Shown: positions 12,162-23,198, numbered from the stretch's first letter. The stretch is DNA of 64,000 bases from Ascarosepion bandense (GCA_037127315.1 JBBBDQ010000192.1:3919001-3983000), one strand, 5' to 3'. A program made the numbers and translations. Notes: a model not told the origin generated them from the letters alone.

Positions 12162-15100
12162 GTGTTAGCCCCTATAAAAACAGGTTTTGGACAGAGAACA
12201 GTCAGTTGTTACCAGAGTCTTGGGGTTTATGCGCCCAATAGCCATGCGGAGCGTCCTGCTTTGTTTCGGCGGCTCGAGTCGTTCTTTGGAACATCGAGGC
12301 GGGTAATTTTAGCGGGGGATTGGCATGCCGTCCTTGACCCTGAGAAAGATCGTATAGGAAAAAGATCGGGTACTAACAACCCGGATGTGAAAGCGTTTCG
12401 GGGATTTGTCGATAGGAGTGATCTTGTCGATAAGTATCGAAATGAGTACCCCCGGGAGGTAGTGTGGACTTGGACTAATAGGGGCAGCTCGGATTCGAAG
12501 GTATGCGCAAGCTACCTCGACCGAGTCCTAGTTAGGAGAGTCGACGTAGGGCTCTTAGGTTGTCCGAGTTTCCATTCGATAGTTTACACGGATCATAGGC
12601 TCGTCCGGGTTCGTGTAAACTTAGATAAGCCTAAGGTTAAGTTGGCTGGCTACTGGAAATTGAACGCGTCATTATTTGATAGCCAAGATTTCCAGGACCA
12701 GCTGTTACTAACACTAAAGCGGGAACTGACGGGGGCTGTGGTTGGGAATAAGTGGTGGGATAGACTTAAATCCAAAATTAGGTCGTTTGCTGCCGACTTT
12801 AGTCGTCGGCTCAACTTAGCTAATTTAGCGGCGCAAACGGCGATAGAGAAAAAAGTTGATCGGGCCGTGAAATCCTGTAATAGTGGGGACATAGCCTTAG
12901 CTAGGGCCGAGATGGCCTCCTTGCTTATCAAGAAGGATCAAGCTCTGGTAGTTAGGGCTAGGTTAAAAAGAATGTCTTCTGAGGCAACGAATATGGCCGC
13001 AGAATTGCGTGCAGAGGAAGCTAGGCAAGCAGCCAATCGGCATATCAAGGACATCACATTGCCGGATGGACGTACCGTGACTACAGACGTGGGTATATGT
13101 GGGGCTTTTCGGGATTACTTCCAGGATCTTTTCACCAGGGAGCCCGGTCTGAGCTCTGCTCAGTTCGACACCTATTTGGCTGACTTTCCCCGCCTCGAGG
13201 CGGCTGAAGCAGCTAGATGCGAGGGGCCCATAACAGAGTCGGAAATCTGGGATGCGCTGAAATTGGTTGGCCGGGACAAAACTCCAGGATTGGATGGTCT
13301 TCCCCACGAACTGTACTTGAGGCAGTCGTCCGTTTTTGTTCTTCTGCTGGAACTCGTTTATAACAACTGGATGGAACAGGGGTCTATACTTTGTCGCTTC
13401 ACCAGGGGTGTAATCAAGTTGCTTCGCAAGAGCAAGGGCGGTGGGGGTGGCATAGATAATTATCGGCCTTTAACGATGTTAAATACTGACTTTAAGATTT
13501 TTGCCAAGGTCTTGGCCCGCCGTTTGCAGGCTGTCCTCCCTAGTCTGATTGGCCCCGAGCAGACTTGTGCTGTGAAGGGCATGACTATTCAGGACAACCT
13601 TCATTTGGTACGCCTGATCATCGAGAAAACCGACACTGAAGCCGCGCTGATCAATTTGGATCAGTCCAAGGCATTCGATAGGGTTGACCATCGCTTCTTG
13701 GAGTCTGTCCTTTCCGCCGCTGGTTTCGGGCCGTACTTTCGCTCCTGGATCCGACTGCTGTATGAGTCCCCCGGTGCGCTGGTGGAAGTGAATGGGGTAA
13801 GATCGAAGCCCTTCACATTATCTCGCTCCATTCGTCAAGGTTGTCCACTTTCGCCCTTGCTGTACGTTCTTGCGTTGGAGCCGTTCCTTCGCAAGTTAAA
13901 GGCGAATCCGGTCCTTCGCGGAATTTCCGTACCTGGTGCTACCACCTCGGCCAGGTACTCCGCCTATGCTGACGACGTTTCGGTTTTTGTGTCGAGCAAA
14001 GCCGAGATTGACGAAGTTAGCAAAGAAATCAGATGTTATGAGACAGTGACAGGGGCCAAGATCAATCGCGATAAGTATGTTGGCTTGCGATTGGGTGCGT
14101 GGAAGGGAGTTTCTCTTCCCGGACCTTTCCTCTGGACGGACGGGCCGATCAAGATTCTCGGCGTCTTTTTCGGTCCTGATCTCCAGTTGGAAATGAATTG
14201 GTCGGAGGTTCGAGAGAAGGCCGAGCGCGCAGTTAGTCTGTGGTCTCGGAGGAATCTTTCCTTAAAGGGGAGGGCGGAAGTATGTGCCTCGCACATCTAC
14301 CCGATTCTCCTTTACCGATTCTCGGTACTTCCTCTCCCGTGTGCCATTCGTTTGGGCTTAATTCAGCTCTTGTTCTCCTTCCTTTGGGAAGAAGGCAAGG
14401 TTCCCAAGGTACGTCGCGAGATCTGTTACCTTCATCCATCTGAGTGCGGTCTGGGCATGTCTAGCGTTGAGATTCGTCAACACACGCTTCGCATTAGATT
14501 CCTGGATCGAATGTGTATGCTGGCGGATGAGAACGGCGCCCTCGTTAAAGAGGACGTCCATAAAAACTTTCCATCCTTGAGAAGTGTGCATTTGTCGGAG
14601 GAGGAGGCCGGCCGTACTCCTCGTGGCGAGTGCTCCTTCTATAAAGAATGTTTGGCTCTCCAGTTTCTCTTGCGGGCTATGGATGGCCTCTCCAACGCCC
14701 AAGCGTTGTCTCTTAGGGCATTATATCGGGTGTTAGTTAGGGGGGCCGTTCAAGATGATCTGATTGGCGAGCTCGGGCTTACGAAGCAGGAGGCTCGCTC
14801 CATATGGCCTTGGGCGCCTGGGTTGAACTGTCTCACTAACGATGAGGCATCACTCACCTGGCTGATGATTCGAAAGGCTCTCTGGGTAGGCAAGAAACTT
14901 CATGTAGCGGGCCTAACACCGAAATCAACCTGCGTGCGTTGTGGGCTGTCGGCGGAATCCGTCGATCATGCCTTCTTCCACTGCAGTGTTGTTGCTCCGT
15001 TATGTAGGTTTCTTGAAGATCTCATGGTTCGTATGCTGCGTGGAAAGTTCTTTGTCCTTGAGGCTAGTTCTGTTTGTAGCAATGTCGTACCTCCGTTATC

Positions 15101-15362
15101 TAGGGCTGAGCACTATGTGCTCTTTTGCTTACTAGGTGTTATGCGAGTCGTGATTTGGACGACGCGACAGAAGGAATTCTATGGTGATGAGAAGTTTACC
15201 TCTTCCCAACTGATCTTGTTCTTTAAGCATCAGCTTAAAGTCAAGATCAGGACGGAAAGGAAACGACTCACTTCATCGGAATTTGGCAAAAGGTGGGTGA
15301 CTCTTGCGCGTTTCTGTCGAGTGAAAGGTGCTGACCTGGAGTGGTTGTGTGATGCTGGTTAG
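12162..15362 (+). CDS. LINE ORF2 fragment: endonuclease-RT-zinc motif
   Basis: The LINE part of this open frame starts at 12222; codons 1-20 lie in the host LTR and begin with GTG, not ATG. Numbering from 12162, residues 21-145 are the C-terminal part of an AP-type endonuclease. They include the position usually read GDFN (here AGDWHAVLDP), SYLDRVLV, and TDH where SDH is usual. The reverse transcriptase spans about 370-640: KTPGLDGLP (373), YRPLTMLN (434), NLDQSKAFDRVDH (near 500), RQGCPLSPLLY (558) and the catalytic YADD (about 601). A CVRCGLSAESVDHAFFHC motif at 924-941 matches the zf-RVT type zinc-binding region. No internal stop occurs. The first in-frame ATG is at 12912, inside the linker, so a complete enzyme cannot be made from this copy. 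The role is target-primed reverse transcription; this copy lacks half of its endonuclease. Confidence 0.9.
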   Translation: MLAPIKTGFGQRTVSCYQSLGVYAPNSHAERPALFRRLESFFGTSRRVILAGDWHAVLDPEKDRIGKRSGTNNPDVKAFRGFVDRSDLVDKYRNEYPREVVWTWTNRGSSDSKVCASYLDRVLVRRVDVGLLGCPSFHSIVYTDHRLVRVRVNLDKPKVKLAGYWKLNASLFDSQDFQDQLLLTLKRELTGAVVGNKWWDRLKSKIRSFAADFSRRLNLANLAAQTAIEKKVDRAVKSCNSGDIALARAEMASLLIKKDQALVVRARLKRMSSEATNMAAELRAEEARQAANRHIKDITLPDGRTVTTDVGICGAFRDYFQDLFTREPGLSSAQFDTYLADFPRLEAAEAARCEGPITESEIWDALKLVGRDKTPGLDGLPHELYLRQSSVFVLLLELVYNNWMEQGSILCRFTRGVIKLLRKSKGGGGGIDNYRPLTMLNTDFKIFAKVLARRLQAVLPSLIGPEQTCAVKGMTIQDNLHLVRLIIEKTDTEAALINLDQSKAFDRVDHRFLESVLSAAGFGPYFRSWIRLLYESPGALVEVNGVRSKPFTLSRSIRQGCPLSPLLYVLALEPFLRKLKANPVLRGISVPGATTSARYSAYADDVSVFVSSKAEIDEVSKEIRCYETVTGAKINRDKYVGLRLGAWKGVSLPGPFLWTDGPIKILGVFFGPDLQLEMNWSEVREKAERAVSLWSRRNLSLKGRAEVCASHIYPILLYRFSVLPLPCAIRLGLIQLLFSFLWEEGKVPKVRREICYLHPSECGLGMSSVEIRQHTLRIRFLDRMCMLADENGALVKEDVHKNFPSLRSVHLSEEEAGRTPRGECSFYKECLALQFLLRAMDGLSNAQALSLRALYRVLVRGAVQDDLIGELGLTKQEARSIWPWAPGLNCLTNDEASLTWLMIRKALWVGKKLHVAGLTPKSTCVRCGLSAESVDHAFFHCSVVAPLCRFLEDLMVRMLRGKFFVLEASSVCSNVVPPLSRAEHYVLFCLLGVMRVVIWTTRQKEFYGDEKFTSSQLILFFKHQLKVKIRTERKRLTSSEFGKRWVTLARFCRVKGADLEWLCDAG
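12170..12183 (+). promoter_or_regulatory. TATA-box-like site of the LTR
   Basis: CCTATAAAAACAGG is shared with copy 2 (there CCTATAAAAATAGG on the minus strand, near 46040-46065). This is the expected place for an LTR core promoter. It lies about 40 bases upstream of the LINE junction. Confidence 0.5.
12205..12220. repeat. 16-bp LINE target duplication (left)
   Basis: GTTGTTACCAGAGTCT here is identical to 16109-16124. The length is typical for target-primed reverse transcription, and it fixes the LINE boundaries at 12221 and 16108. Confidence 0.95.
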
Positions 15363-16108
15363 GCATCAGGATATTGGGTGTGCTGGGCGGAACTTGTACA
15401 CCCCTTCCCTGTTAGTTTAGAGTAGGAAGTATTTGATTTTCTGTTTTCCTCTTTAAAGTTAACTTAGCTAGGTTATGATTGCTCATTGGCCCCCTTTTTC
15501 TTTTTGGCCCCACTTTTTCTTTTAGTTTAATCCCCACCCCTTCCCACTTTAGGTGTTCAACAATGTTAGTTCTCCGGCGGATGCGTGGCGTCTTTCGTAA
15601 TTTTTCAAGTGTGCTTTTCGTTTTTGTTATGGTGTTTAAATGTGTGAGTGATTGTGTGAGTGATTGCTGATCGGATAAGTGGTATTATTATATTTCTAAA
15701 GCCACGCATTATATTTCGTCCGGGGAAGTGATTTTGCTGTCACAATATTAGAGTAGTGGGGGGCTTTTATTACTAATACAATTTTATTTAGTTTCTTGTA
15801 AATAGCGTATATTCATTGTATAAAATCATTGGGGAATTTTAAAATGTTATTTTCTTCCCATGCCCTCCACTGAAAATTGTACATATGGGAGTTAAGTAGG
15901 ACTACATAGAGAACCTGAGGTATTGTGATGGACGTGGTAAGAATGGTAAGTAAAAATGTGGTGTTATGGTGTAAGGTTTATTGTAAGTGTGTCAGGGTCA
16001 ACGAAAGTGAATAGCTAAGTTAAATTAGGACAGATGAAGACCAGCCTTCCCCATCCCCGTATTCGGCCTTGTGCCACATTTTTTGTATCATATACAAGAA
16101 TAAATAAT
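12221..16108 (+). mobile_element. 5'-truncated non-LTR retrotransposon (L1/Tx1-like)
   Basis: A 3,888-bp insertion bounded by perfect 16-bp duplications. It begins in the middle of the endonuclease domain, so ORF1, the 5' UTR and the start of ORF2 are missing, as usual for truncated LINE copies. It ends with an AATAAATAAT tail carrying a polyadenylation-type AATAAA at 16099-16104. The 3' UTR is about 745 bases. The coding part is clearly richer in G and C than the AT-rich surroundings. The perfect duplication and unbroken frame point to a recent insertion. Assignment to the L1/Tx1 group rests on the domain order (AP endonuclease, RT, C-terminal Cys/His motif) and sequence style. Confidence 0.9.
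15363..16108 (+). other. 3' UTR of the LINE
   Basis: Noncoding tail from the ORF2 stop to the 3' duplication. It contains a small GTGTGAGTGATT tandem at about 15640-15667 and ends at the AATAAA signal. Nothing else is recognised. Confidence 0.75.
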
Positions 16109-16124
16109 GTTGTTACCAGAGTCT
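16109..16124. repeat. 16-bp LINE target duplication (right)
   Basis: Identical to 12205-12220. The LTR sequence resumes directly after it. Confidence 0.95.
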
Positions 16125-16415
16125 GATGTTATCAACTCCAGTTTGATTCAGGATTTATATCCAGCCGTAAGGATCTAAGAAGCTACCGTCCAACAAAAAC
16201 CTGAAAGAGAACCTCATGGAACTATATGGGTAAATACATATTTTTGACTATTTCATTGACCATACTTAAAATATTTCTTTATATACTCATTTGAGGATTT
16301 CGACAAAGGCTAGCACTTAACTGGGTAAGATATTTAACACCTTCATATTTGTCTGTGATTTATCTCTGAGTTTTGGTCAATCATTTTTTTCCTTTTGTTA
16401 CACTTAACACGTAAC

Positions 16416-16688
16416 GTAAGCAAGTATCTTGAACAACATGATCATATGAAATGAGGTAAGCTGATATCTTGAATAGCATACTCAAATGTAATGAGGTAAG
16501 AAGGTATATTGAACAGCATGGTCAAATGAAATTATGTAAGCGGGTATCTTAAACACCATGGTCAAATGAAATGAGTTATGCAGATATCTTCAACAACAGG
16601 GTCACATAAAATATGTTAAGCAGGTATTTTGAACAGTACGGTCAAATGAACTGAGGTAATCAGGTAGCGTGAACAGCATGGTCAAATC
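16416..16688 (+). repeat. 40-bp satellite array, right part
   Basis: Seven consecutive 40-bp units start at 16416, 16456, 16496, 16536, 16576, 16616 and 16656, the last incomplete. Each reads roughly GTAAGCAGGTATCTTGAACA followed by GCATGGTCAAATGAAATGAG, with a few substitutions per unit. The register is continuous with the left part once the LTR is excised. Confidence 0.95.
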
Positions 16689-17230
16689 TTCACTGAATTA
16701 AAAGGATACCTGTCGTGGAGTGATAGTTTGGAAACCATAATGAGATTCAGCTCACGATTAGGATTCCTTTGCTTGCCTAAGCTAAATTTGGAAAATAACT
16801 AAAGATAAGATTTACACAGAGGTTTATCTCACAGCTTATTATTGCAAGTTTAATTCTTCATAATTTTAATACCGGTACTAGACTAGTACTGAGCGAAATG
16901 TTGTCTGGTTTTTAGTGCAGAAGAAAGTCTATTGAGGTTGCAGCTTTCTGAGAGTAAAAGTTCAATCTGAACAATGAGCTCTAAAAATGTAGTTTTAGTC
17001 CAATTAAGATGGAATGATAAATGTTCAGGCAAACAAACGGTAAGACAAGCAAACATCGGCGCGGCCAGAGCAGCAGGCCGAGCGTGTTGATAACCGTCGA
17101 AAATCAAAGAGAGGTGCACCACATTAACTCAATTAATTGTTCCTTAAATGCAGAAATAGTTTTAAAAAAAAAGGAAAAAAAGAAACCATCTTTATTAAGT
17201 TAATAACAATTGTTTCAACATCGTAATTGC
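16689..17230. other. Unassigned noncoding sequence
   Basis: No recognised gene or repeat. A short A-rich run lies near 17160-17185. Confidence 0.4.
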
Positions 17231-17420
17231 ATTTTGTTCAATTTCCAGCTATAATTTGATTGGTCGTTCGCACGTTAGTGATCATCACGTGATCGTGTTG
17301 GCGGCCATGATAACAGGAGAACTATTGTAGTTGGTGGGGGTGGTGGATAAAGTGGGAATTTGAAATCCGCAGTGTTAAGATTGTTTTGTGTCGAGAAAAT
17401 TTCATCAATTTTGTGAGTGC
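17231..17420. promoter_or_regulatory. CpG-richer patch, possible promoter or enhancer
   Basis: Against the AT-rich background this stretch has many CpGs, an inverted CCAAT (ATTGG at 17259-17263) and an E-box palindrome ATCACGTGAT near 17284-17293. It also has a GGCGGCCATG word and a splice-donor-like GTGAGTGCG near 17411. These are typical of a metazoan promoter or first exon, but no coding exon or transcript can be shown. Chance motif clustering is possible. Confidence 0.25.
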
Positions 17421-17610
17421 GTTATTTTTATCTGTACCCGGTGGGAGGGGTCACGAGGGAGAACATTTGATAAGAAGGATCATTCAAGGTCAACGGTTCG
17501 ACTTCTAATAACAAGCATCATTTGTAAGTCGTTTGTGAATTTGACAAAAGTATTACAAATATATTTTGGAATAAACAGTTAAGGCAAATGTGATTTTAAA
17601 ATGTTATTAT

Positions 17611-17611
<1 letters not shown>

Positions 17612-17657
<46 letters not shown>
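17612..17657. repeat. (TG)n microsatellite
   Basis: Uninterrupted TG dinucleotides followed by degenerate TG-rich sequence to about 17690. Confidence 0.95.
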
Positions 17658-17661
<4 letters not shown>

Positions 17662-17738
17662 GAGCCTGTGTGTCTATGTGTGTCCGTGTGTATAAACGAA
17701 ATTGTGCTAAAAATTTCGTGAGCTTACCTAACCCTTGT

Positions 17739-18215
17739 GCAAATTAATTGAAACAAAACGAATAATGTCTTTCTATCAACTTTCACACTTTCCCTGATCA
17801 CATATACGTCGTTTCTTGGTGTTGATTTTCTCTTCAGATCGCATTTTCCTTTACTTTTATAGCTTGTTTCTTCGTCTTGATGAAGCGGCTAACAGTTGAA
17901 AGGCTGACACCAACAATATCCGCGATCTAACTGTAAGGATTACCAGTATGCTCGTGCGGTGTTACGATTTTCGCACGATTCCTTTGAGTAGGGTCCATCG
18001 CAGACAATGACCAAATGACAACTAATCGACAGTCGAGACAATAGTGTCTGGGCGTGATAAAAATCTGATGCAATCACGGATGATGCAATATTTTTCAAAG
18101 CCAAACAAATTTCATCATACTCCTTGAAAATAGTTTCATATTACTGCACACTACTGCAAAAAATGTAATCTGAGGAAAAAATAGAAATCGATTACACCCT
18201 GTCACTCCAGTGGGT
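17739..18215 (-). pseudogene. Tc1-like transposase N-terminal fragment
   Basis: From an ATG at 17998, the minus strand encodes MDPTQRNRAKIV, then IADIVGVSLSTVSRFIKTKK, the paired-type helix-turn-helix used by Tc1 transposases to bind their ends. Nonsense codons interrupt it. The frame soon runs into TTGTGCAAATTAATTGAAAC (17739-17758), which resembles a Tc1-type terminal repeat. The whole DDE catalytic region is therefore missing and the copy is an internally deleted relic. The other end is probably near 18200. Confidence 0.7.
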
Positions 18216-18282
18216 CTAAAACTGACCGTATGGTGAAAGAAAGGAAACTAAAGCAGTTGTTTCAATTAATTTGCTCAAGAGC

Positions 18283-19769
<1,487 letters not shown>

Positions 19770-20220
19770 GAAGCGGAAGCTTTGCTCTGGAAGACATCTG
19801 GAGAACATGTCGGCAAGCATGCAGTTGTTAATAAAGACCGTATGAAAATACTACTTAAATATTATCCCTGTCACACGACACGGGGCCACACAGAGATACT
19901 GCGCATATCTCATATGAGCGTCGTAAGGCGTTTGAAAACACTTGGTTAGGTGAATCACTACGATGTCTGTACCCTCACGATTAAACGGGAAAAAGTTTTA
20001 TTAACTGTCTTTCCATCTACGATACTCTGCTTAAACGTAACAGAATGAGGCAAGAAAGATGGATTATTTACAGCAATGTATAATTAATGAAAAATTTCCT
20101 GGGGAAAATAAGATAGGCCACTGTTAAAAATTCTAAAAGTCGGCCTGTATCCGAAGAAAGGAATGCTGTGTATTTGGGGAATTTGAAAGGACATTGTATA
20201 TTCCGATTTCCTTCTGTAAA
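19770..20220 (+). pseudogene. Second mariner-type transposase relic
   Basis: Scattered frames give segments in mariner order. They read LLKYYPCHTTRGHTEILRIS with RISHMSVVRRLKTLG (helix-turn-helix region, about 19845-19945), then RWIIYSNV (where GDEKWI.YNNV is usual, about 20058-20080), and finally KILKVGLYPKKGMLCIWG (about 20128-20185). The frame changes repeatedly and the aspartate motif itself is lost. It differs from the 7.9-kb relic, so a different mariner lineage is likely. It ends in a poly(A) run at 20219-20238. Confidence 0.6.
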
Positions 20221-20249
20221 AAAAAAAAAAAAAAAAAAGATTTTGAATT

Positions 20250-20254
20250 CATAC
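20250..20254. repeat. Target duplication CATAC of Gypsy-1 (left)
   Basis: Matches CATAC at 23194-23198 immediately after the 3' LTR. Confidence 0.9.
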
Positions 20255-20596
20255 TGTTGGGGATCGCCCCTTTGTATAAAATAATAATGGATTCGCCTGA
20301 TGTGTACATATAATCCTGCCTATACAGAGAACTGCAGTAGTTGTAATGAGTGGTAGAGTTGTAGAGTTGCCTAGTTGATCAGTAAGTTGGTGCATAGTTA
20401 GTTGGAGTTGTTTGGATATAGACTCATTACCCGGACATACTATTTCACTGCAAGACTGCATATATTGATTTCTACTAATAGTATTCCTGAATTGACAAAC
20501 CCGTATTCAAGTTTGTATATCTTGTTCGATATAACTTACATTTTCTATCTCCATATCTGTTTTTGTTATTTATTATTTTGTGCGGTTTTCACAACA
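20255..20596 (+). repeat. 5' LTR of Gypsy-1
   Basis: It begins TGTTGGGGATCGCCC and ends CACAACA (TG...CA with a 5-base inverted end). By eye it is highly similar to 22844-23193, which has a short insertion near its 3' end. Confidence 0.9.
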
Positions 20597-20940
20597 AATT
20601 GGTGACGAAGAATCGAACAAGTTCTCGCGGGGAGAAAAATACGTTTTTCATGTCAGTCACCAACAACAAATTGGCGACGAAGAATTGAACAAGTTCACGC
20701 GGAGAGAAAAATACGTTTTTCACGTTAGTCGCCAACAACAAATTGGCGACAAGGATTTCGAACACGAACTCACGTATATCCCAAGTCGCACAACAAATTA
20801 GCGACGAGGATCTCGAACTCACATACACAAGTCGCACAACACGTTCGCGTATAACCCGATACACCTCAACATAGTTTGATACGAGGATTTCGAACACAAG
20901 TCGACCACAAACAGTTTTGCGACACTATCAGAGAGATAGA
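20597..20940 (+). repeat. Repeated primer-binding-site region
   Basis: Directly after the LTR, TTGGTGACGA (20599-20608) is the expected primer-binding position. Near-copies follow at 20671 (TTGGCGACGA), 20743 (TTGGCGACAA) and 20798 (TTAGCGACGA), each in a tandem unit of about 71, 73 and 55 bp. The first two units also share AACAAGTTC and GAGAAAAATACGTTTTTCA. Confidence 0.8.
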
Positions 20941-21037
20941 AGAAAAAAACTGTAAAAGAATTTTTTTTTTAAATTTTCACAAAATCTTTCAATGAGATTA
21001 ATTTCCAGAAAGCAATAGTTAAAAAAAACAGCAAACC

Positions 21038-22137
21038 ATGGATGACTTTTAGAAAGGAATACTAGAAATCATTAAAAGAAGTGAAGAAAGACAAATGGAA
21101 ATACAAAAGGCAAATACAGAAAGACAAATAGAAGTGCAAAAGACAATTGAAGAAATACAAATGGAAATGCAAAAGAAAAATGAAGACAGACAATCACAAC
21201 TACAAGAACTATTACTAAAATTAACAAGTACATCACTAGAAAGGAACACGGAAAAAGAGGAGACGTTTTCGCAAGATGCTGTTTGAAACGCTATAGAAAC
21301 TTTTAAATACTTGATTGATGAAGACAAAAATGTTGGAGATATTTTTAATATCGACTGCCACCACTGGAGTGAAAAGAAAAAATTAAGGCTTTTGATCAGA
21401 AAATTATGTACGGTGGAACACACTAAGTTTGTAGATTGTAGATTATACTCTTCCAAAAAAGACGAACGATTTAACGTTCGACGAGGCAGTGACAGGCCTC
21501 ACTGAGCTATTTAGCCCAAAAATCTCGTTGTTCCATATAAGGTGGAAATACCTTAATCTCGTGAATGACGAAAACGAGGACTATTCAACATTCGCAGCCA
21601 TCGTCAACAAACATTGTGACGACTTTAAATTGGCAGAGCTAACTCCAGACAACTTTAAATGCCTCATATTTGTCCAAGGACTACTCGCTGCTAAAGACAG
21701 CAAAATGAGAAAACGAATGCTGACCAAACTTCAAAATGAACCAGGGTTAACACTACGAAAACTGTCAGAGGATTGCCAAAAATGCCTCAGTATAAAGAAA
21801 GACAGTAAAGATATCGAAGAATCAGGATTCGCGCATATTCGTAAGGTAAAAAGAAATTCACGTTTTTCACCCTCCCCAAAAGCAAAACAAGATTTTAACG
21901 ACAAAGAAAAAAGACACAAACAACTAATGACGGAAACCAAATAAAAAACAAGTCACCTTCTGCATGTCACAGATGTGGTGGATGGCATTGGTTTAAAGAT
22001 TGTCGTTTCAAATACAAAAACTGCCGAGCGTGTGGAAAGATGGGACACAAGGCAGCGTTATGCAGAAACAAAAACCAACCTAGTAGGGTAAATCTACTAG
22101 AGTGGAATATGAAAACAATAAAAACACGAGGAAATAT
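21038..22137 (+). pseudogene. Gypsy-1 gag (capsid and nucleocapsid)
   Basis: An ATG at 21038 is followed after four codons by a stop, then a Glu/Lys/Gln-rich coiled-coil-like segment (about 21056-21286). The capsid-like part spans several frames: FDEAVTGLTELFSPK and DYSTFAAIVNKHCDDFKLAE, followed by FKCLIFVQGL (21489-21940), as in Ty3/Gypsy gag. Near 21965-22075 two zinc-knuckle-like motifs occur: CHRCGGWHWFKDC and the canonical CRACGKMGHKAALC. Gag would package element RNA. Stops and frameshifts rule out a full protein. Confidence 0.8.
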
Positions 22138-22490
22138 GTAGAACTTGAAATATTGAATAAGAAGATCAAATTACAATTTGATTCAAGGTCAGACTTAACA
22201 ATAATCAATCTACAGACATGGCGGAAGCTGAACAGGCTGATCATGTTACACATACATAAAATTGTTAAATCTGTAACAGGGAAAAGGATTAAATTGGAAG
22301 GTGAAATTATTGTAAATGTGAAATTTCAGGGAAAAACAAAAAGTTAAAAATATATGTTACGAAAAACACACATGGTAGTAACGGACTGGATGCAAAAATT
22401 TAATATATGGGATTTACCCATTAACTCTTGTTGTAAAAAAATAAAAAGCGTGCCGACAGAAACTGCGGAATTGAAAAAAGGTATTTTCAA
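22102..22490 (+). pseudogene. Gypsy-1 aspartic protease remnant
   Basis: YVELEILNKKIKLQFDSRSD is the retropepsin start, but the catalytic D-S-G triplet reads DSR, which would abolish activity. INLQTWRKLN and KGEIIVNVKFQG-like segments follow. After a stop, TDWMQKFNIWDLPINS continues the usual protease/RT linker. The sequence breaks off near AELKKGIFKQ (about 22490), which is the deletion point. Confidence 0.8.
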
Positions 22491-22531
22491 GCAATAATAA
22501 ATTCACAACAAAAATCAAGCTAAAGAAGAAT

Positions 22532-22813
22532 ATGCAACCAGTATTTATTACACATATAATTACGGAAAAAGCATTCAAACTAGGTGAAAAAGTTTACTAC
22601 AGAATGTTAAAAAATTATATGGCACATTGGGAACCTGTAATAATTATGAACAGACTAGGAAATGCGATATACAAAATACAGGAAGAAAAATCTATACATA
22701 AGAGACACATTAACCAAATACAAAGAAGGAGTGTAACCCTCAAGAAACGTTGTCGCGAAAAAAATGTTTTGAAGCCGTTGAGAAGGATAGAAATCAAACG
22801 GAAAAAATATTGA
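22532..22813 (+). pseudogene. Gypsy-1 integrase C-terminal end
   Basis: An open frame of 93 codons includes AFKLGEKVYYRM, HWEPVIIMNRLGNAIYKI and HKRHINQIQ. This is the small C-terminal domain downstream of the catalytic core in Ty3/Gypsy integrases, which normally binds DNA. It is fused almost directly to the protease end by the internal deletion. It ends just before the polypurine tract. Confidence 0.8.
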
Positions 22814-22843
22814 CTCCTCCCAAAAAAGAAACTAGGGATGGGG

Positions 22844-23193
22844 TGTTAGGGATCGCCCATTTGTACATAATAATGGATTCGCCTGATGTGTACATATAAT
22901 CATGCCTTTAAGAGAACGGTAGTAGTTGTAATAAGTGGTAGAGTTGTAGAGTTGCCTAGTTGGTCAGTAAGTTGGTGCAGAGTTAGTTGGAGTTGTTTGG
23001 ATATAGACTCATTACCCGGACATACTATTTCACTGCAAGACTGTATATATTGATTTCTACTAATAGTATTCCTGAATTGACTAACCTGTGTTCCAGTTTG
23101 TATATCTTGTTCAATATAACTTACATTTTCTATCTCCATATCTGTTTTTGTTATTTATTATTTTGTGAGGTTTCTCACCCGAAATCCACAACA
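22844..23193 (+). repeat. 3' LTR of Gypsy-1
   Basis: It begins TGTTAGGGATCGCCC and ends CACAACA, followed by the duplication CATAC (23194-23198). Confidence 0.9.
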
Positions 23194-23198
23194 CATAC

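Larger units (their letters stand above)
11946..16415 (+). mobile_element. Solo LTR, copy 1, split by a LINE
   Basis: The LTR occupies 11946-12220 and 16125-16415, about 566 bases once the LINE and one copy of its duplication are removed. It begins TGTTACGAGG and ends CACGTAAC. It is flanked by GTAAG duplications and contains a TATA-like CCTATAAAAACAGG at 12170-12183. A second copy in opposite orientation lies at 45381-46276 with matching ends and its own 5-bp duplication. No internal gag-pol region accompanies either copy, so both look like solo LTRs left by recombination. The superfamily is uncertain; the 5-bp duplication fits Ty3/Gypsy. Confidence 0.8.
20255..23193 (+). mobile_element. Ty3/Gypsy-type LTR element (Gypsy-1), internally deleted
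   Basis: A 2,939-bp element with two LTRs in direct orientation and a 5-bp duplication. Between them lie a repeated primer-site region, broken gag, zinc knuckles, protease and the C-terminal end of integrase. Reverse transcriptase, RNase H and most of integrase are absent. A purine tract (GAAACTAGGGATGGGG) precedes the 3' LTR. The element cannot replicate by itself, but it retains LTRs, primer-site motifs and polypurine tract. Confidence 0.9.

Noticed and set aside
12650..14702. Several 60-114 codon frames antisense or out of frame to the LINE
   Set aside because: They are shadows of the GC-richer ORF2 and carry no independent motif.
17388..17582. Host first exon starting near the CpG-rich patch
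   Set aside because: A donor-like GTGAGT is present, but there is no conserved peptide, and an exon cannot be supported without transcripts.
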